Part shown: piece after piece, positions 18,848 to 25,900 of the stretch
Numbering within the stretch: the stretch's first letter is position 1
How the letters are laid out: each line of letters begins with the position of its first letter
From: CAWJHE01 sp963842455
GTDB taxonomy: Bacteria > Chloroflexota > Anaerolineae > Anaerolineales > UBA4823
Assembly: GCA_963842455.1 (NCBI GenBank)
Contig: CAWJHE010000017.1
Span: 62,001-126,000, forward strand
Direction of reading: 5' to 3'
Length of the DNA: 64,000 nucleotides
Notes under the pieces: generated by a model
What the model saw: the letters and a program-made list of their open reading frames with translations, nothing else
The model's database searches: none
Told to the model about the DNA's origin: nothing
Translations under genes and position numbers: made by a program

Positions 18848-19504
18848 CTACTGGAGCAATTCGATACAACGATTTACACCTTCAATGGCATTCCGTCCAA
18901 AGGCATCCGCGCCGATTTGTTGGCTGTACTCCGGCGTTATGGGTGCTCCGCCGACAATCACTTTGATCCGTTCCTTCAATCCAAAACCATCCCGCAATGC
19001 AATACATTCTTTCATGTAAGGCATTGAAGTGGTCATTAAGGATGACAGGCCGATAATATCAGCATTCTCATCCTTTGCCTTTTGAATAGCATCTTTTGGC
19101 AACACGTCGATTCCCAGATCAATCACCTGGAAGCCATTCACCTGCAACATCAAGCTGACCATGTTCTTGCCGATGTCATGCAAGTCGCCTTTGACCGAAC
19201 ATAAGACAACTTTTCCGCGTGTTGTACTCAGACCCGAATTGGCTTTCTTCAGCGCTGGTTGGATTACTTTTTCACTGACCTCTTTTGCTTTCTCTGCAGC
19301 GTCCATCAACTCTGGAAGGAAAATTTCCAAACGGCCAAACAGTTCTCCAATAGAGGTCATCGACGGTGTGAAAATTTCCGAAAAGAAAATTAATGGATCA
19401 GCGCTGGCAACCAACTCAGCCTCTGCCCATTCGACGACCTGCTCAATTTCTGCTTCCAAAAGCAATTTTTTAAATTCAGTTTGTTTATCTTGAAAAACAC
19501 TCAT
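18848..19504 (-). CDS. methyltransferase cognate corrinoid protein (copy 2)
   Basis: Second MtmC/MttC-type corrinoid protein, 218 residues. It has the helical cap domain and the B12 motif GDLHDIGKNMVSL, followed by LSSLMTTSMPYM and VGGAPIT. It clearly differs from copy 1 in sequence, so the two are not a recent duplication. Start ATG 19504 follows GGAGGCAAC; the ATG at 19516 upstream would place the ribosome site inside the gene. It lies 24 bases after the second MtmB-like gene and is presumably its methyl acceptor. Confidence 0.95.
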   Translation of the reverse strand: MSVFQDKQTEFKKLLLEAEIEQVVEWAEAELVASADPLIFFSEIFTPSMTSIGELFGRLEIFLPELMDAAEKAKEVSEKVIQPALKKANSGLSTTRGKVVLCSVKGDLHDIGKNMVSLMLQVNGFQVIDLGIDVLPKDAIQKAKDENADIIGLSSLMTTSMPYMKECIALRDGFGLKERIKVIVGGAPITPEYSQQIGADAFGRNAIEGVNRCIELLQ

Positions 19505-19528
19505 CGTTGCCTCCATAAACCCTCGTCA

Positions 19529-20923
19529 CTACAGGATTCTAGCTCCCATTGGAAGTCCCATATCTTCTAATTCCCTGTAAACTTCTTCGTACATACCTTG
19601 CCACTCTGGCGTTGGTTCAACATTCTCAACATCATAAACTTCCTCAAATGGTCTCCCAATCGGATTTGTGGCCAGGTCTGCCTCATAAAGCGAGAGAAGG
19701 CGCAGCACTAATTCATTAGCTTGTTCGCGGCTCATGCCACTAACAGCATGCGCCACCTCACCACAAAGGCGAGCATCTATGCCACTGATATGGCGAGGAA
19801 TCCTTCCACCTGCCGACATGCTGGCTTCAAGCATAGCCTGTCCAGAAACCGTTGTGGCAATCGAGTAGGCCGCCAATTCATATAACATGGTCTTTGTTCC
19901 AGGACCGCCAGCAGGGCCTGCCAGAGAAGAAATGAGCAGATTAGTATTTCGAGACAACGCCTGGAACGCCAGGCTGAGCGCCCACATGATCTCAGGTGTT
20001 GTGTCACAATTCAGGAAAGGATGATCGGGTCGTGTTCCATAGGTATGCGCCATATTGACTTGATTCAGAATAATGGGTGCAGCGGTTAAAGCCAATGCAA
20101 CCCCTTCTGCGCCACCCACATAACCCCCATAAATGGGATTGTAATAGGTTTCCATCGCTCCACCGATCCGGGTCGTGTGCACAACTTTTTCAAGGGCATC
20201 ATAGTTGGTTTTAAACTCGCTAATGGTTGCTACATGATGCCAATCGGTTGGTCTGAACCCGCCCCAAGATGAAGCTGAAATTTCTCCAAGTGCAGTTGGA
20301 GATGTTTCGACACAGCCGATGCACATTCCGGGTCTTCCCGCCCGGCTGATAACCTGGAAAGAGAGTTCAGCTTCTCTCCATCCACCCAAAACTTCCCAGG
20401 GTGAATCCGCCTTAATCGGGTGTCCATAGACGCTTTCCAGGGTGGCATTCTCTAACACATCCACCAGAGGTTCCTTAGCATAACTGTACATTACAGGGAC
20501 GAAGAGATGTTCAGGGACAGGCACACCGTAAGCTCCGCCGACAATTGTTACGCGTCCGGTGTCTTCCGGTCTTCGTGCACGAACTACAACAGCATCATTC
20601 CCAGCTCCAAGAATAGCTTCAGAAGGACAGGTACGTAAACCATCCCAAAGTTCTTTGCGGCTCCATACGATTCTGCGGCTGGTATTCTGGCAGAAAAGAC
20701 CAACCTCGCTGGCAAAATCTAATCCTGCCTGGAAAAGTCGATCCGCCAGATCATCATCACTTGGGACAATTTTCTGGCGGTCAAAATGAATATCATATTC
20801 TTTGACCAGGCGCTTAATTGTAGGGGCTACCAGGCGGCGCTCAAAATCTACCTCCTCCATGATAGGTCCCGTTTCTGCACGGAACAATGACTCAACTAAT
20901 CTTGCGCGATGCCTTAATCTCAT
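19529..20923 (-). CDS. MtmB-family methyltransferase without pyrrolysine (copy 2, Gly at the Pyl site)
   Basis: Second MtmB homologue, 464 residues. Motifs include VPSDDDLADRLFQAGLDF, GAGNDAVVVRARR, GGAYGVPVPEHLF, YGGYVGGAEGVALAL and SGIDARLCGEVAHAVSGM. Around the key site it reads AGRPGMCIGCVETSPTALGEISA-like, closely matching AGRPGMGV-Pyl-GPETS of Methanosarcina; the residue at the pyrrolysine position is Gly203 (GGC, 20315-20317), next to Cys204. No amber codon occurs. The length almost equals archaeal MtmB, and the Pyl site falls one residue from position 202. ATG 20923 has GAAAGGA upstream and is preferred to a TTG at 20950. It begins the enzyme part of the cluster, straight after the GntR regulator. 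Confidence 0.86.
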   Translation of the reverse strand: MRLRHRARLVESLFRAETGPIMEEVDFERRLVAPTIKRLVKEYDIHFDRQKIVPSDDDLADRLFQAGLDFASEVGLFCQNTSRRIVWSRKELWDGLRTCPSEAILGAGNDAVVVRARRPEDTGRVTIVGGAYGVPVPEHLFVPVMYSYAKEPLVDVLENATLESVYGHPIKADSPWEVLGGWREAELSFQVISRAGRPGMCIGCVETSPTALGEISASSWGGFRPTDWHHVATISEFKTNYDALEKVVHTTRIGGAMETYYNPIYGGYVGGAEGVALALTAAPIILNQVNMAHTYGTRPDHPFLNCDTTPEIMWALSLAFQALSRNTNLLISSLAGPAGGPGTKTMLYELAAYSIATTVSGQAMLEASMSAGGRIPRHISGIDARLCGEVAHAVSGMSREQANELVLRLLSLYEADLATNPIGRPFEEVYDVENVEPTPEWQGMYEEVYRELEDMGLPMGARIL

Positions 20924-20956
20924 TTTTGTTTTTCCTTTCGAGAATCTCAAACTTCG

Positions 20957-21715
20957 CTAAGTATTTACTCTCCTGCGGATCAATTCGAAGCTCATCCGGC
21001 GTTCCGGATGATATTCGAAGGTGTGAAAAATCGGTCTGCCCTCATCCGTATACGCGACCTCATCAAGTACCAACACCGGAGTAGATTTCTTAAATGGGAG
21101 CTCCCGGTGGAAGCTAATCTGACTGGCATTGAGAGCATAAACTCGGGAGTGCATATATGCCACCCTCAGATGGAATTGATCTTCGAGGAAAATAAATAAC
21201 GGCTCTAAAATAGATGCGTCACTCAAGACTTTTTCAAGCCATTCTCCGCGAAATAGTTCTGCTGGGATCGTGTTAACGCAATAAATTGAGGGAGCATTCC
21301 CAGCAGTGAATATTTTTTCTGATCTAATCACTTGCGAGCCTTGCGAAAGGTTGAGAGCACTCTCCATCTCATTGCTGGCTATTTGCAAATCACATTGGAT
21401 AAATTCAATCCTGGATTCATGACCATACCGTAAAAATAATTCTTGAAAATCAATGAGCTGATCCAAAGGGTTTGACATACGCGGCAACTGAGAAACAAAC
21501 GTTCCTACGCCATGCAGCCGCACCAATTTCCCCATGGCAGTTAAAGAACTCAGAGCGCTGCGCACTGTTGCCCGGCTGACATCGAATTCGCGTGCCAATT
21601 CGTCTTCGGCTGGTAATTGCGATTTTGGAGGATAAAATCCTGCCAAGATCCTTTCATCCAAGATATCTTCTACTTGTTTTGCTAATGAAGAAGTGCGGAC
21701 AGGAGACCGTAACAA
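20957..21715 (-). CDS. GntR-family transcriptional regulator with UTRA domain
   Basis: Regulator of the GntR/HutC subfamily, 252 residues. An N-terminal winged helix (LAKQVEDILDERILAGFYPP, LPAEDELAREFDVSRATVRSAL, GKLVRLHGVGTFVS) is followed by a UTRA effector domain (residues 75-245, with IRSEKIFTAGNAPSIYCVN and a C-terminal MSFELIRRRV). The start is a TTG at 21715, with AAGGAT about 11 bases upstream; no nearby ATG fits. It is the first gene of the minus-strand methyl-transfer cluster, 33 bases from mtmB-like copy 2, and probably controls it in response to the imported compound. Confidence 0.92.
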   Translation of the reverse strand: MLRSPVRTSSLAKQVEDILDERILAGFYPPKSQLPAEDELAREFDVSRATVRSALSSLTAMGKLVRLHGVGTFVSQLPRMSNPLDQLIDFQELFLRYGHESRIEFIQCDLQIASNEMESALNLSQGSQVIRSEKIFTAGNAPSIYCVNTIPAELFRGEWLEKVLSDASILEPLFIFLEDQFHLRVAYMHSRVYALNASQISFHRELPFKKSTPVLVLDEVAYTDEGRPIFHTFEYHPERRMSFELIRRRVNT

Positions 21716-21842
21716 CTTATCTATATCCTTCTGAAGAACAACCAGGTTTCTCTTCTTGATTTGGTTACTGCTCGGTAACTACTTGTGTGAAAAGAACAAA
21801 TAAAAAAGTTGTCAGCTTCATAAATGAGGTATGACGACTATC

Positions 21843-21857
21843 GTGTTACCATAACAC
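21843..21857. promoter_or_regulatory. candidate GntR operator
   Basis: Perfect inverted repeat GTGTTA-CCA-TAACAC, 15 bp, located 128 bases upstream of the GntR gene start. Its G-T...A-C half-site character fits operators of GntR/HutC-type dimers. A second, looser repeat with GTTAC/GTAAC arms and 6-base spacing lies at 21764-21779. The assignment to this regulator is inferred from position. Confidence 0.5.
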
Positions 21858-21993
21858 AATAGCACAAAATCCGGTTAAGTCAATAACGAAACAATAAAAA
21901 TGATGAAATCAGCCGTCGCCTTCACAAGTAGAGGTTAAATACACGATAAATTGCCAAAAATAGTTCAAAATTTCAATTGAAAAAGATGCCATC

Positions 21994-22022
21994 TTGTCAC
22001 TGGACTAACTATCGACTATACT
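21994..22022 (+). promoter_or_regulatory. sigma-70-type promoter of the NarL-family regulator gene
   Basis: TTGTCA, a 17-base spacer, then TATACT. The predicted start of transcription is near 22029, giving a leader of about 13 bases that contains the AGGAG ribosome site (22031-22035) for the ATG at 22042. Confidence 0.7.
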
Positions 22023-22041
22023 TTTGAAATAGGAGTAGCAT

Positions 22042-22698
22042 ATGACAACCAAGCAACGAATCCTCTTAGTTGACGATCATGAAGTAGTTCGGCTAGGGCT
22101 CAGGGCTTTGCTAGACCGGCATCCGAATTTCGAGGTTGTGGCTGAAGCAGGCACCGGTCGCGAAGCCATTGAAAAAGTTGAAGAGTTTTTTCCGGATGTG
22201 GTAGTAATGGATATCCGCCTCCCGGGCACATCAGGTATAGAGGCTTGCGAAGAAATTTCCGACAAGTTTCCAGAAGTAAAAGTCATCATGCTAACATCTT
22301 ATGCAGAAGACGAAATGCTCTTTTCTGCTATTCGTGCTGGCGCTGCCGGTTATGTGCTTAAGCAAATCGGCGGAGAAGACCTGGTTAAAGCGATCGAAGC
22401 TGTTGGACGTGGAGAAGCATTACTAGATCCAGCTGTAACTCAACGAATATTTCAAGAAGTTCGTAAAGCCGCTAAAGAAGAAGAAGCATCTGCCTTCTCT
22501 TCTCTTACCCAACAGGAAAAACATGTACTGTTATTAGTTTCCGAGGGAAAAACCAATCGGGAAATTGCTAAGGCTCTCTTCCTGGGAGAAGGAACTGTAC
22601 GCAATTATGTTAGCAGCATTCTTTCCAAGCTTGGAGTCAGCAATCGGGCTGAAGCTGCCGCATATGCTGTTGAGCATAATTTGCGGGATTACCTCTAA
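22042..22698 (+). CDS. NarL/FixJ-family response regulator
   Basis: Two-component response regulator, 218 residues. The receiver domain has the acidic pair in LLVDDHEVVRLGL, the phospho-acceptor Asp in DVVVMDIRLPGTSG (about D55), the conserved Thr/Ser in MLTSYAEDE, and the Lys in YVLKQIGG. The C-terminal LuxR-type helix-turn-helix is LTQQEKHVLLLVSEGKTNREIA through GTVRNYVSSILSKLGVSNRAEA. No kinase gene is adjacent. A terminator follows at once, so it is monocistronic. Confidence 0.95.
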   Translation: MTTKQRILLVDDHEVVRLGLRALLDRHPNFEVVAEAGTGREAIEKVEEFFPDVVVMDIRLPGTSGIEACEEISDKFPEVKVIMLTSYAEDEMLFSAIRAGAAGYVLKQIGGEDLVKAIEAVGRGEALLDPAVTQRIFQEVRKAAKEEEASAFSSLTQQEKHVLLLVSEGKTNREIAKALFLGEGTVRNYVSSILSKLGVSNRAEAAAYAVEHNLRDYL

Positions 22699-22721
22699 TT
22701 ATTGTCTGCACCCAACAAGAC

Positions 22722-22759
22722 AAGCCCAGGTCTGGTTCAAACCATTCCCTGGGCTTTTT
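22722..22759 (+). terminator. rho-independent terminator after the NarL-family regulator
   Basis: Inverted repeat AAGCCCAGG / CCTGGGCTT (22722-22730 and 22748-22756) with a 17-base loop, ending in TTTTT. It lies 23 bases after the stop codon. Confidence 0.82.
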
Positions 22760-22763
22760 ATTT

Positions 22764-23108
22764 TTATTGATGGTGTGCCTCTGCTCTACAGATCGGGCAT
22801 GGACATAAAGCCCTAAGATAATGCCAATTATAAATACCAAAGTGATGGCCATCTTCCCACTCAATCGATACAGCATAAGAACCAACTGCTTCTAAGTTTC
22901 GCAAACGTGTCGCAGGGGTTTCTTCTAATGCTACTGAGAACACCTCTGAATCAGGTTCAGATCGCATATTTGCATGCCCCCCTCTGCACTCAGCACATGG
23001 ACAGGCTGCCCGCAACAAAGCAAAAGGATAAATACTTTTATGACCATCTTCCCAGGTAATGATTAATTCCGCCATCTGCCGGTCAGCAGTTATTCCAGTT
23101 GGTCGCAT
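22764..23108 (-). CDS. DUF971 domain protein
   Basis: Small protein of 114 residues with the DUF971 fold (also the N-terminal domain of gamma-butyrobetaine hydroxylase). Hallmarks are LIITWEDGHKSIYPFALLRAACPCAECRGG and, near the C terminus, VSIEWEDGHHFGIYNWHYLRALCPCPICR. Two C-P-C-x2-C clusters (CPCAEC, CPCPIC) may bind metal. Stand-alone members are often near iron-sulfur cluster genes, but no such genes are adjacent here and the function is unknown. The ATG at 23108 keeps the conserved N terminus. Confidence 0.85.
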   Translation of the reverse strand: MRPTGITADRQMAELIITWEDGHKSIYPFALLRAACPCAECRGGHANMRSEPDSEVFSVALEETPATRLRNLEAVGSYAVSIEWEDGHHFGIYNWHYLRALCPCPICRAEAHHQ

Positions 23109-23190
23109 GATATCGTAAACCCTCGTTTCATTTTATGTTTAGGTTAGTATTCTGTAATTGCACTACTTTATATTTAATATTTTAGACAGC

Positions 23191-23742
23191 TCAGTTAGGA
23201 TTCTGAGTTAAAGCCAGAAAATCAGAAACCGCCCAACCGTTACGTGTCTCATCAAACGGCCCTACCAGGTACCACCATTGGTAGCCATCTGCATCCATGG
23301 GTCCATCCTTTACTATAAATATTTCAGCCTCACTGGCAACAAACTTGACCTGCCCAGCCAAACTAGGCGTTAGTCTAAATCGTAAACCAGTTCCCCCAGT
23401 GCCCGTGATTTGTACATAACCATCGAGAACAATCCCTTCACCTGCGCTCTCCAACCCTGGCTCCCCTTCACTTGCAGGAGTCAGATCTAGAGATGGGGTT
23501 GGAACAGGTAGGGTAGCCGTTGGTGCAGATATGATATTAAGAATTGCTGTGGTTTTCGGCGACTTTATTGGATCACTGCGTGTCAGGTATCCTAGTCCAA
23601 TGACGGTTACAAGTAAAAACAACCCTGTTACAAACGCCAACCCAATAATCTGAGGTTTCAAGAACCAGGGCAGTTGATCAAAAAATCGCCGCAATGTTGA
23701 GTTCATTTTCGAGGTATCCAACCATAATGTTTTCATAGACAT
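23191..23742 (-). CDS. membrane-anchored protein with a C-terminal SH3-like domain
   Basis: Conserved hypothetical protein, about 183 residues. One membrane segment (IIGLAFVTGLFLLVTVIGLGYL) is followed by a Pro/Thr/Glu-rich linker and a C-terminal region that resembles a bacterial SH3 domain (GTGLRFRLTPSL, DADGYQWWYLVGPFDETRNGWAVSDFLAL). The domain would face outside, where such modules bind cell-wall or act as targeting units. Start choice is uncertain: ATG 23742, ATG 23736 or ATG 23706 are all possible, and a TTG at 23784 is also open. It is divergent from the Ser/Thr kinase gene. Confidence 0.7.
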   Translation of the reverse strand: MSMKTLWLDTSKMNSTLRRFFDQLPWFLKPQIIGLAFVTGLFLLVTVIGLGYLTRSDPIKSPKTTAILNIISAPTATLPVPTPSLDLTPASEGEPGLESAGEGIVLDGYVQITGTGGTGLRFRLTPSLAGQVKFVASEAEIFIVKDGPMDADGYQWWYLVGPFDETRNGWAVSDFLALTQNPN

Positions 23743-23801
23743 TTTTAATTCTACCCGATTTTCCCATAACTCCACATCTGTCAATCAATCGCAAAGCCTG
23801 C

Positions 23802-23811
23802 TTGGTATAAT
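23802..23811 (+). promoter_or_regulatory. extended -10 promoter element of the kinase gene
   Basis: The sequence TTGGTATAAT has a perfect -10 hexamer with the upstream TG of an extended -10 element. No good -35 is seen. The same ten bases recur before alaS (41865-41874), which supports the reading. Confidence 0.5.
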
Positions 23812-23873
23812 TATAAAGCTGTTGCACCTTCAATCATTGAAGCATCCGATTAATTAACTAGAATGATAACAAA

Positions 23874-24989
23874 ATGACTGAACCAATTATCCTGAGTAAT
23901 CGATACAGACTGGAAGAACGCCTCGGCAGCGGCGGTATGTCCATCGTCTATCGCGCCCATGATCTGATGCTTGAGAGAACAGTCGCCATCAAACTATTGC
24001 GTAAAGATTATTCCAACAATCCTCAATTTCGGCAACAATTCCGCCAAGAGGCAAAAGCAGCAGCCAGTCTTTCTCACCCGAATATCGTTACAGTCCATGA
24101 TTTCGGCCTGGATACTAACCAGTTATTTATCATCATGGAATATGTTCCCGGGAAGGATCTCAAATCCCTGCTCAGGGAACAATCGAAAATCAGTGTCTCT
24201 GAGTCTATTGATCTCATGGTACAGGCATGTGCAGGCATTGGCTTTGCTCATCGCGCTGGGCTGGTGCACTGCGATATAAAACCCCAGAATATGTTGGTCA
24301 CACCCGATTTGCGCTTGAAGGTGGTTGATTTTGGGATTGCCAGAGCGCTGGCCAGCATTTCCCCAGATGAAAAGTCAGAGATTGTTTGGGGGTCGCCTCA
24401 TTATTTCTCACCGGAACAAGCTGCCGGCAATGCGCCCTCCCCTGCTTCAGATGTTTACTCTTTGGGCATTGTCCTCTATGAAATGTTGACTGGTCAATTA
24501 CCATTCAAAGGCGAGACACCCGAGCAATTAGCCGACCAACATCGCTTATCTCTACCACCATCACCGCGCAAAATTAACCCCCTGATTCCTAATTCTTTGG
24601 AACAGATACTGCTGAAAGTACTATCAAAAGAACCGGCTGCTCGATATCGAACAGCAGACCAATTAGGAAGTGTTTTAAGAAATTCACTCTACCAATCCAA
24701 TTCTTACTCTGACGAAGTCGCACCAGCAGCTGCCCGTGTGGTGTACGAAAATGAGGCAGAAGAACTTGAAGATTGGCAATCAGAAAATGAAAGTGATTAC
24801 TCTTCGGCTTCGTATTCACCACCCTACCAACCTGGTGAGCCAGTCATCAGGATTTTGGAAGAAGACGAAGAACATGTTCAAAATTTCGACTGGATCACGT
24901 GGGGACTGGTTTTATTTGCATTATTAGCAGCCGGGGGGCTGATCCCATTTTTATTATGGGTTTTTTATATCCTCAACCCCCCAATTTAA
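23874..24989 (+). CDS. membrane-anchored Ser/Thr protein kinase
   Basis: Hanks-type kinase, 371 residues. The glycine loop is LGSGGMSIVYRA (about residues 18-28), the ATP-binding Lys is K40 (VAIKLL), the catalytic loop is HCDIKPQN, the magnesium site is DFGIAR, and the P+1 region is GSPHYFSPEQA. After an acidic, Ser/Tyr-rich linker (residues 285-335) a single C-terminal membrane segment (GLVLFALLAAGGLIPFLLWVFYIL) anchors it. It has no PASTA or other sensor domain outside, so the signal is probably cytoplasmic or comes through a partner. No phosphatase gene is adjacent. Confidence 0.95.
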   Translation: MTEPIILSNRYRLEERLGSGGMSIVYRAHDLMLERTVAIKLLRKDYSNNPQFRQQFRQEAKAAASLSHPNIVTVHDFGLDTNQLFIIMEYVPGKDLKSLLREQSKISVSESIDLMVQACAGIGFAHRAGLVHCDIKPQNMLVTPDLRLKVVDFGIARALASISPDEKSEIVWGSPHYFSPEQAAGNAPSPASDVYSLGIVLYEMLTGQLPFKGETPEQLADQHRLSLPPSPRKINPLIPNSLEQILLKVLSKEPAARYRTADQLGSVLRNSLYQSNSYSDEVAPAAARVVYENEAEELEDWQSENESDYSSASYSPPYQPGEPVIRILEEDEEHVQNFDWITWGLVLFALLAAGGLIPFLLWVFYILNPPI

Positions 24990-25060
24990 CCGCGTTGCGA
25001 AAAAGAGCTGCATCTTGTCAAAAACACCTCTGACGAGTATGATGAGTAGAACACTCTTAA

Positions 25061-25087
25061 ACAAAAAATCAAAGCCATGGCTTTGAT
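25061..25087 (-). terminator. rho-independent terminator of rpmB
   Basis: Near-perfect palindrome ATCAAAGCCATGGCTTTGAT (25068-25087) followed on the minus strand by TTTTTTG. It sits 54 bases beyond the rpmB stop, and can also halt readthrough from the convergent kinase gene. Confidence 0.75.
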
Positions 25088-25140
25088 CCTTTGTTTTGGA
25101 TATAATTTATATTAATGGATAACTTACTACAGGGATTCGC

Positions 25141-25323
25141 TTAGCTGGTTTTAACCAATGTTCGAATGCACTTCGCACATAGAACCTTACGAACCTTTCG
25201 ATCACCTTCAAACAGACTGATGGTTTGAAGATTCGGCCGAAAAGTACGTTGGGTTGCCTTCTTCGACCAGGGACGGTTCCGACCAAAAGCCGTTTTCTTA
25301 CCACAATGTGCACACTTCGCCAT
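25141..25323 (-). CDS. rpmB: 50S ribosomal protein L28
   Basis: Ribosomal protein L28, 60 residues. It starts MAKCAHCGKKTAFGRNRPWSKK and is the zinc-binding form with Cys4, Cys7, Cys49 and Cys52 (MAKCAHC and LCAKC). The ATG at 25323 follows GGAAAGGAAG; longer open frames upstream are not needed. It is divergent from the Asp23/FakA block, the same arrangement as rpmB-yloU-yloV of Bacillus. Confidence 0.96.
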   Translation of the reverse strand: MAKCAHCGKKTAFGRNRPWSKKATQRTFRPNLQTISLFEGDRKVRKVLCAKCIRTLVKTS

Positions 25324-25506
25324 GTTACAACTTCCTTTCCGACACATCGCGTGTTCGTTATCAATAATCATAAGCGCCAAGGATACGTGGCGCGAGAGAA
25401 ATTCTCCAGGACAATAGCCGAGCAATGTTACCACAAACTACAACGGATTACAAGCAGAGTCAAGAACCAATTTTTGATGTATAATCAGCCAATTCAGAGG
25501 AAACTT

Positions 25507-25863
25507 ATGACGGATGAAACAACCCCCCTCGGTAGCATACACGTCTCACCACGTGCCATTGCCAGTATCGCATATCATGCCGCTCTTCAATCCTATGGCG
25601 TTGTTGGGCTGGCTTCGAAAAACCTGGTCAACGGCTTGACCCAGGCCTTGGTTAAAGACCCCACCAAAGGTGTAGAAGTCGCCTATGATGGTCATCATAT
25701 TAACATTGAACTTTACGTCATTATCGAATATGGTACCCGCATCAAATCTGTAGCCAACAGTGTCAGTAACGCTGTGCGCTTCCAGGTAGAGAAATCATTG
25801 GGCATGCCAGTCAATGAAGTCAATGTGCATGTTAGGGGTTTGCGCATCAGTAATATCGATTAA
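25507..25863 (+). CDS. Asp23/Gls24 family envelope stress protein
   Basis: Asp23/Gls24-family protein (YloU-like), 118 residues. Family motifs are GSIHVSPRAIASIAYHAALQSYGVVGLAS, then ELYVIIEYGTRIKSVANSVSNAVRFQVE and VNEVNVHVRGLRI. The role in Gram-positives is linked to the cell envelope; here it lies directly before a FakA-like gene, as in Firmicutes. The ATG at 25507 has AGAGGA ahead of it; the longer open frame is not used. A TATAAT sits at 25480-25485. Confidence 0.93.
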   Translation: MTDETTPLGSIHVSPRAIASIAYHAALQSYGVVGLASKNLVNGLTQALVKDPTKGVEVAYDGHHINIELYVIIEYGTRIKSVANSVSNAVRFQVEKSLGMPVNEVNVHVRGLRISNID

Positions 25864-25900
25864 ATCGATCGGCGATTATCCCCATTTCAGGAGTTAATGG

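Larger units (their letters stand above)
21716..22041. other. 326-base divergent regulatory region
   Basis: Intergenic region between the GntR gene (minus) and the NarL-type regulator (plus). It is AT-rich and contains two inverted repeats suited to dimeric regulators: GTGTTA-CCA-TAACAC at 21843-21857 and GTTAC-N6-GTAAC at 21764-21779. A good forward promoter lies at 21994-22022. No coding frame of interest was seen. Confidence 0.6.

Noticed and set aside
16228..20923. Pyrrolysine codon (in-frame TAG) in the MtmB-like genes
   Set aside because: Both frames are fully open to their normal length, and the aligned codons are AGC and GGC, so no amber readthrough is needed.
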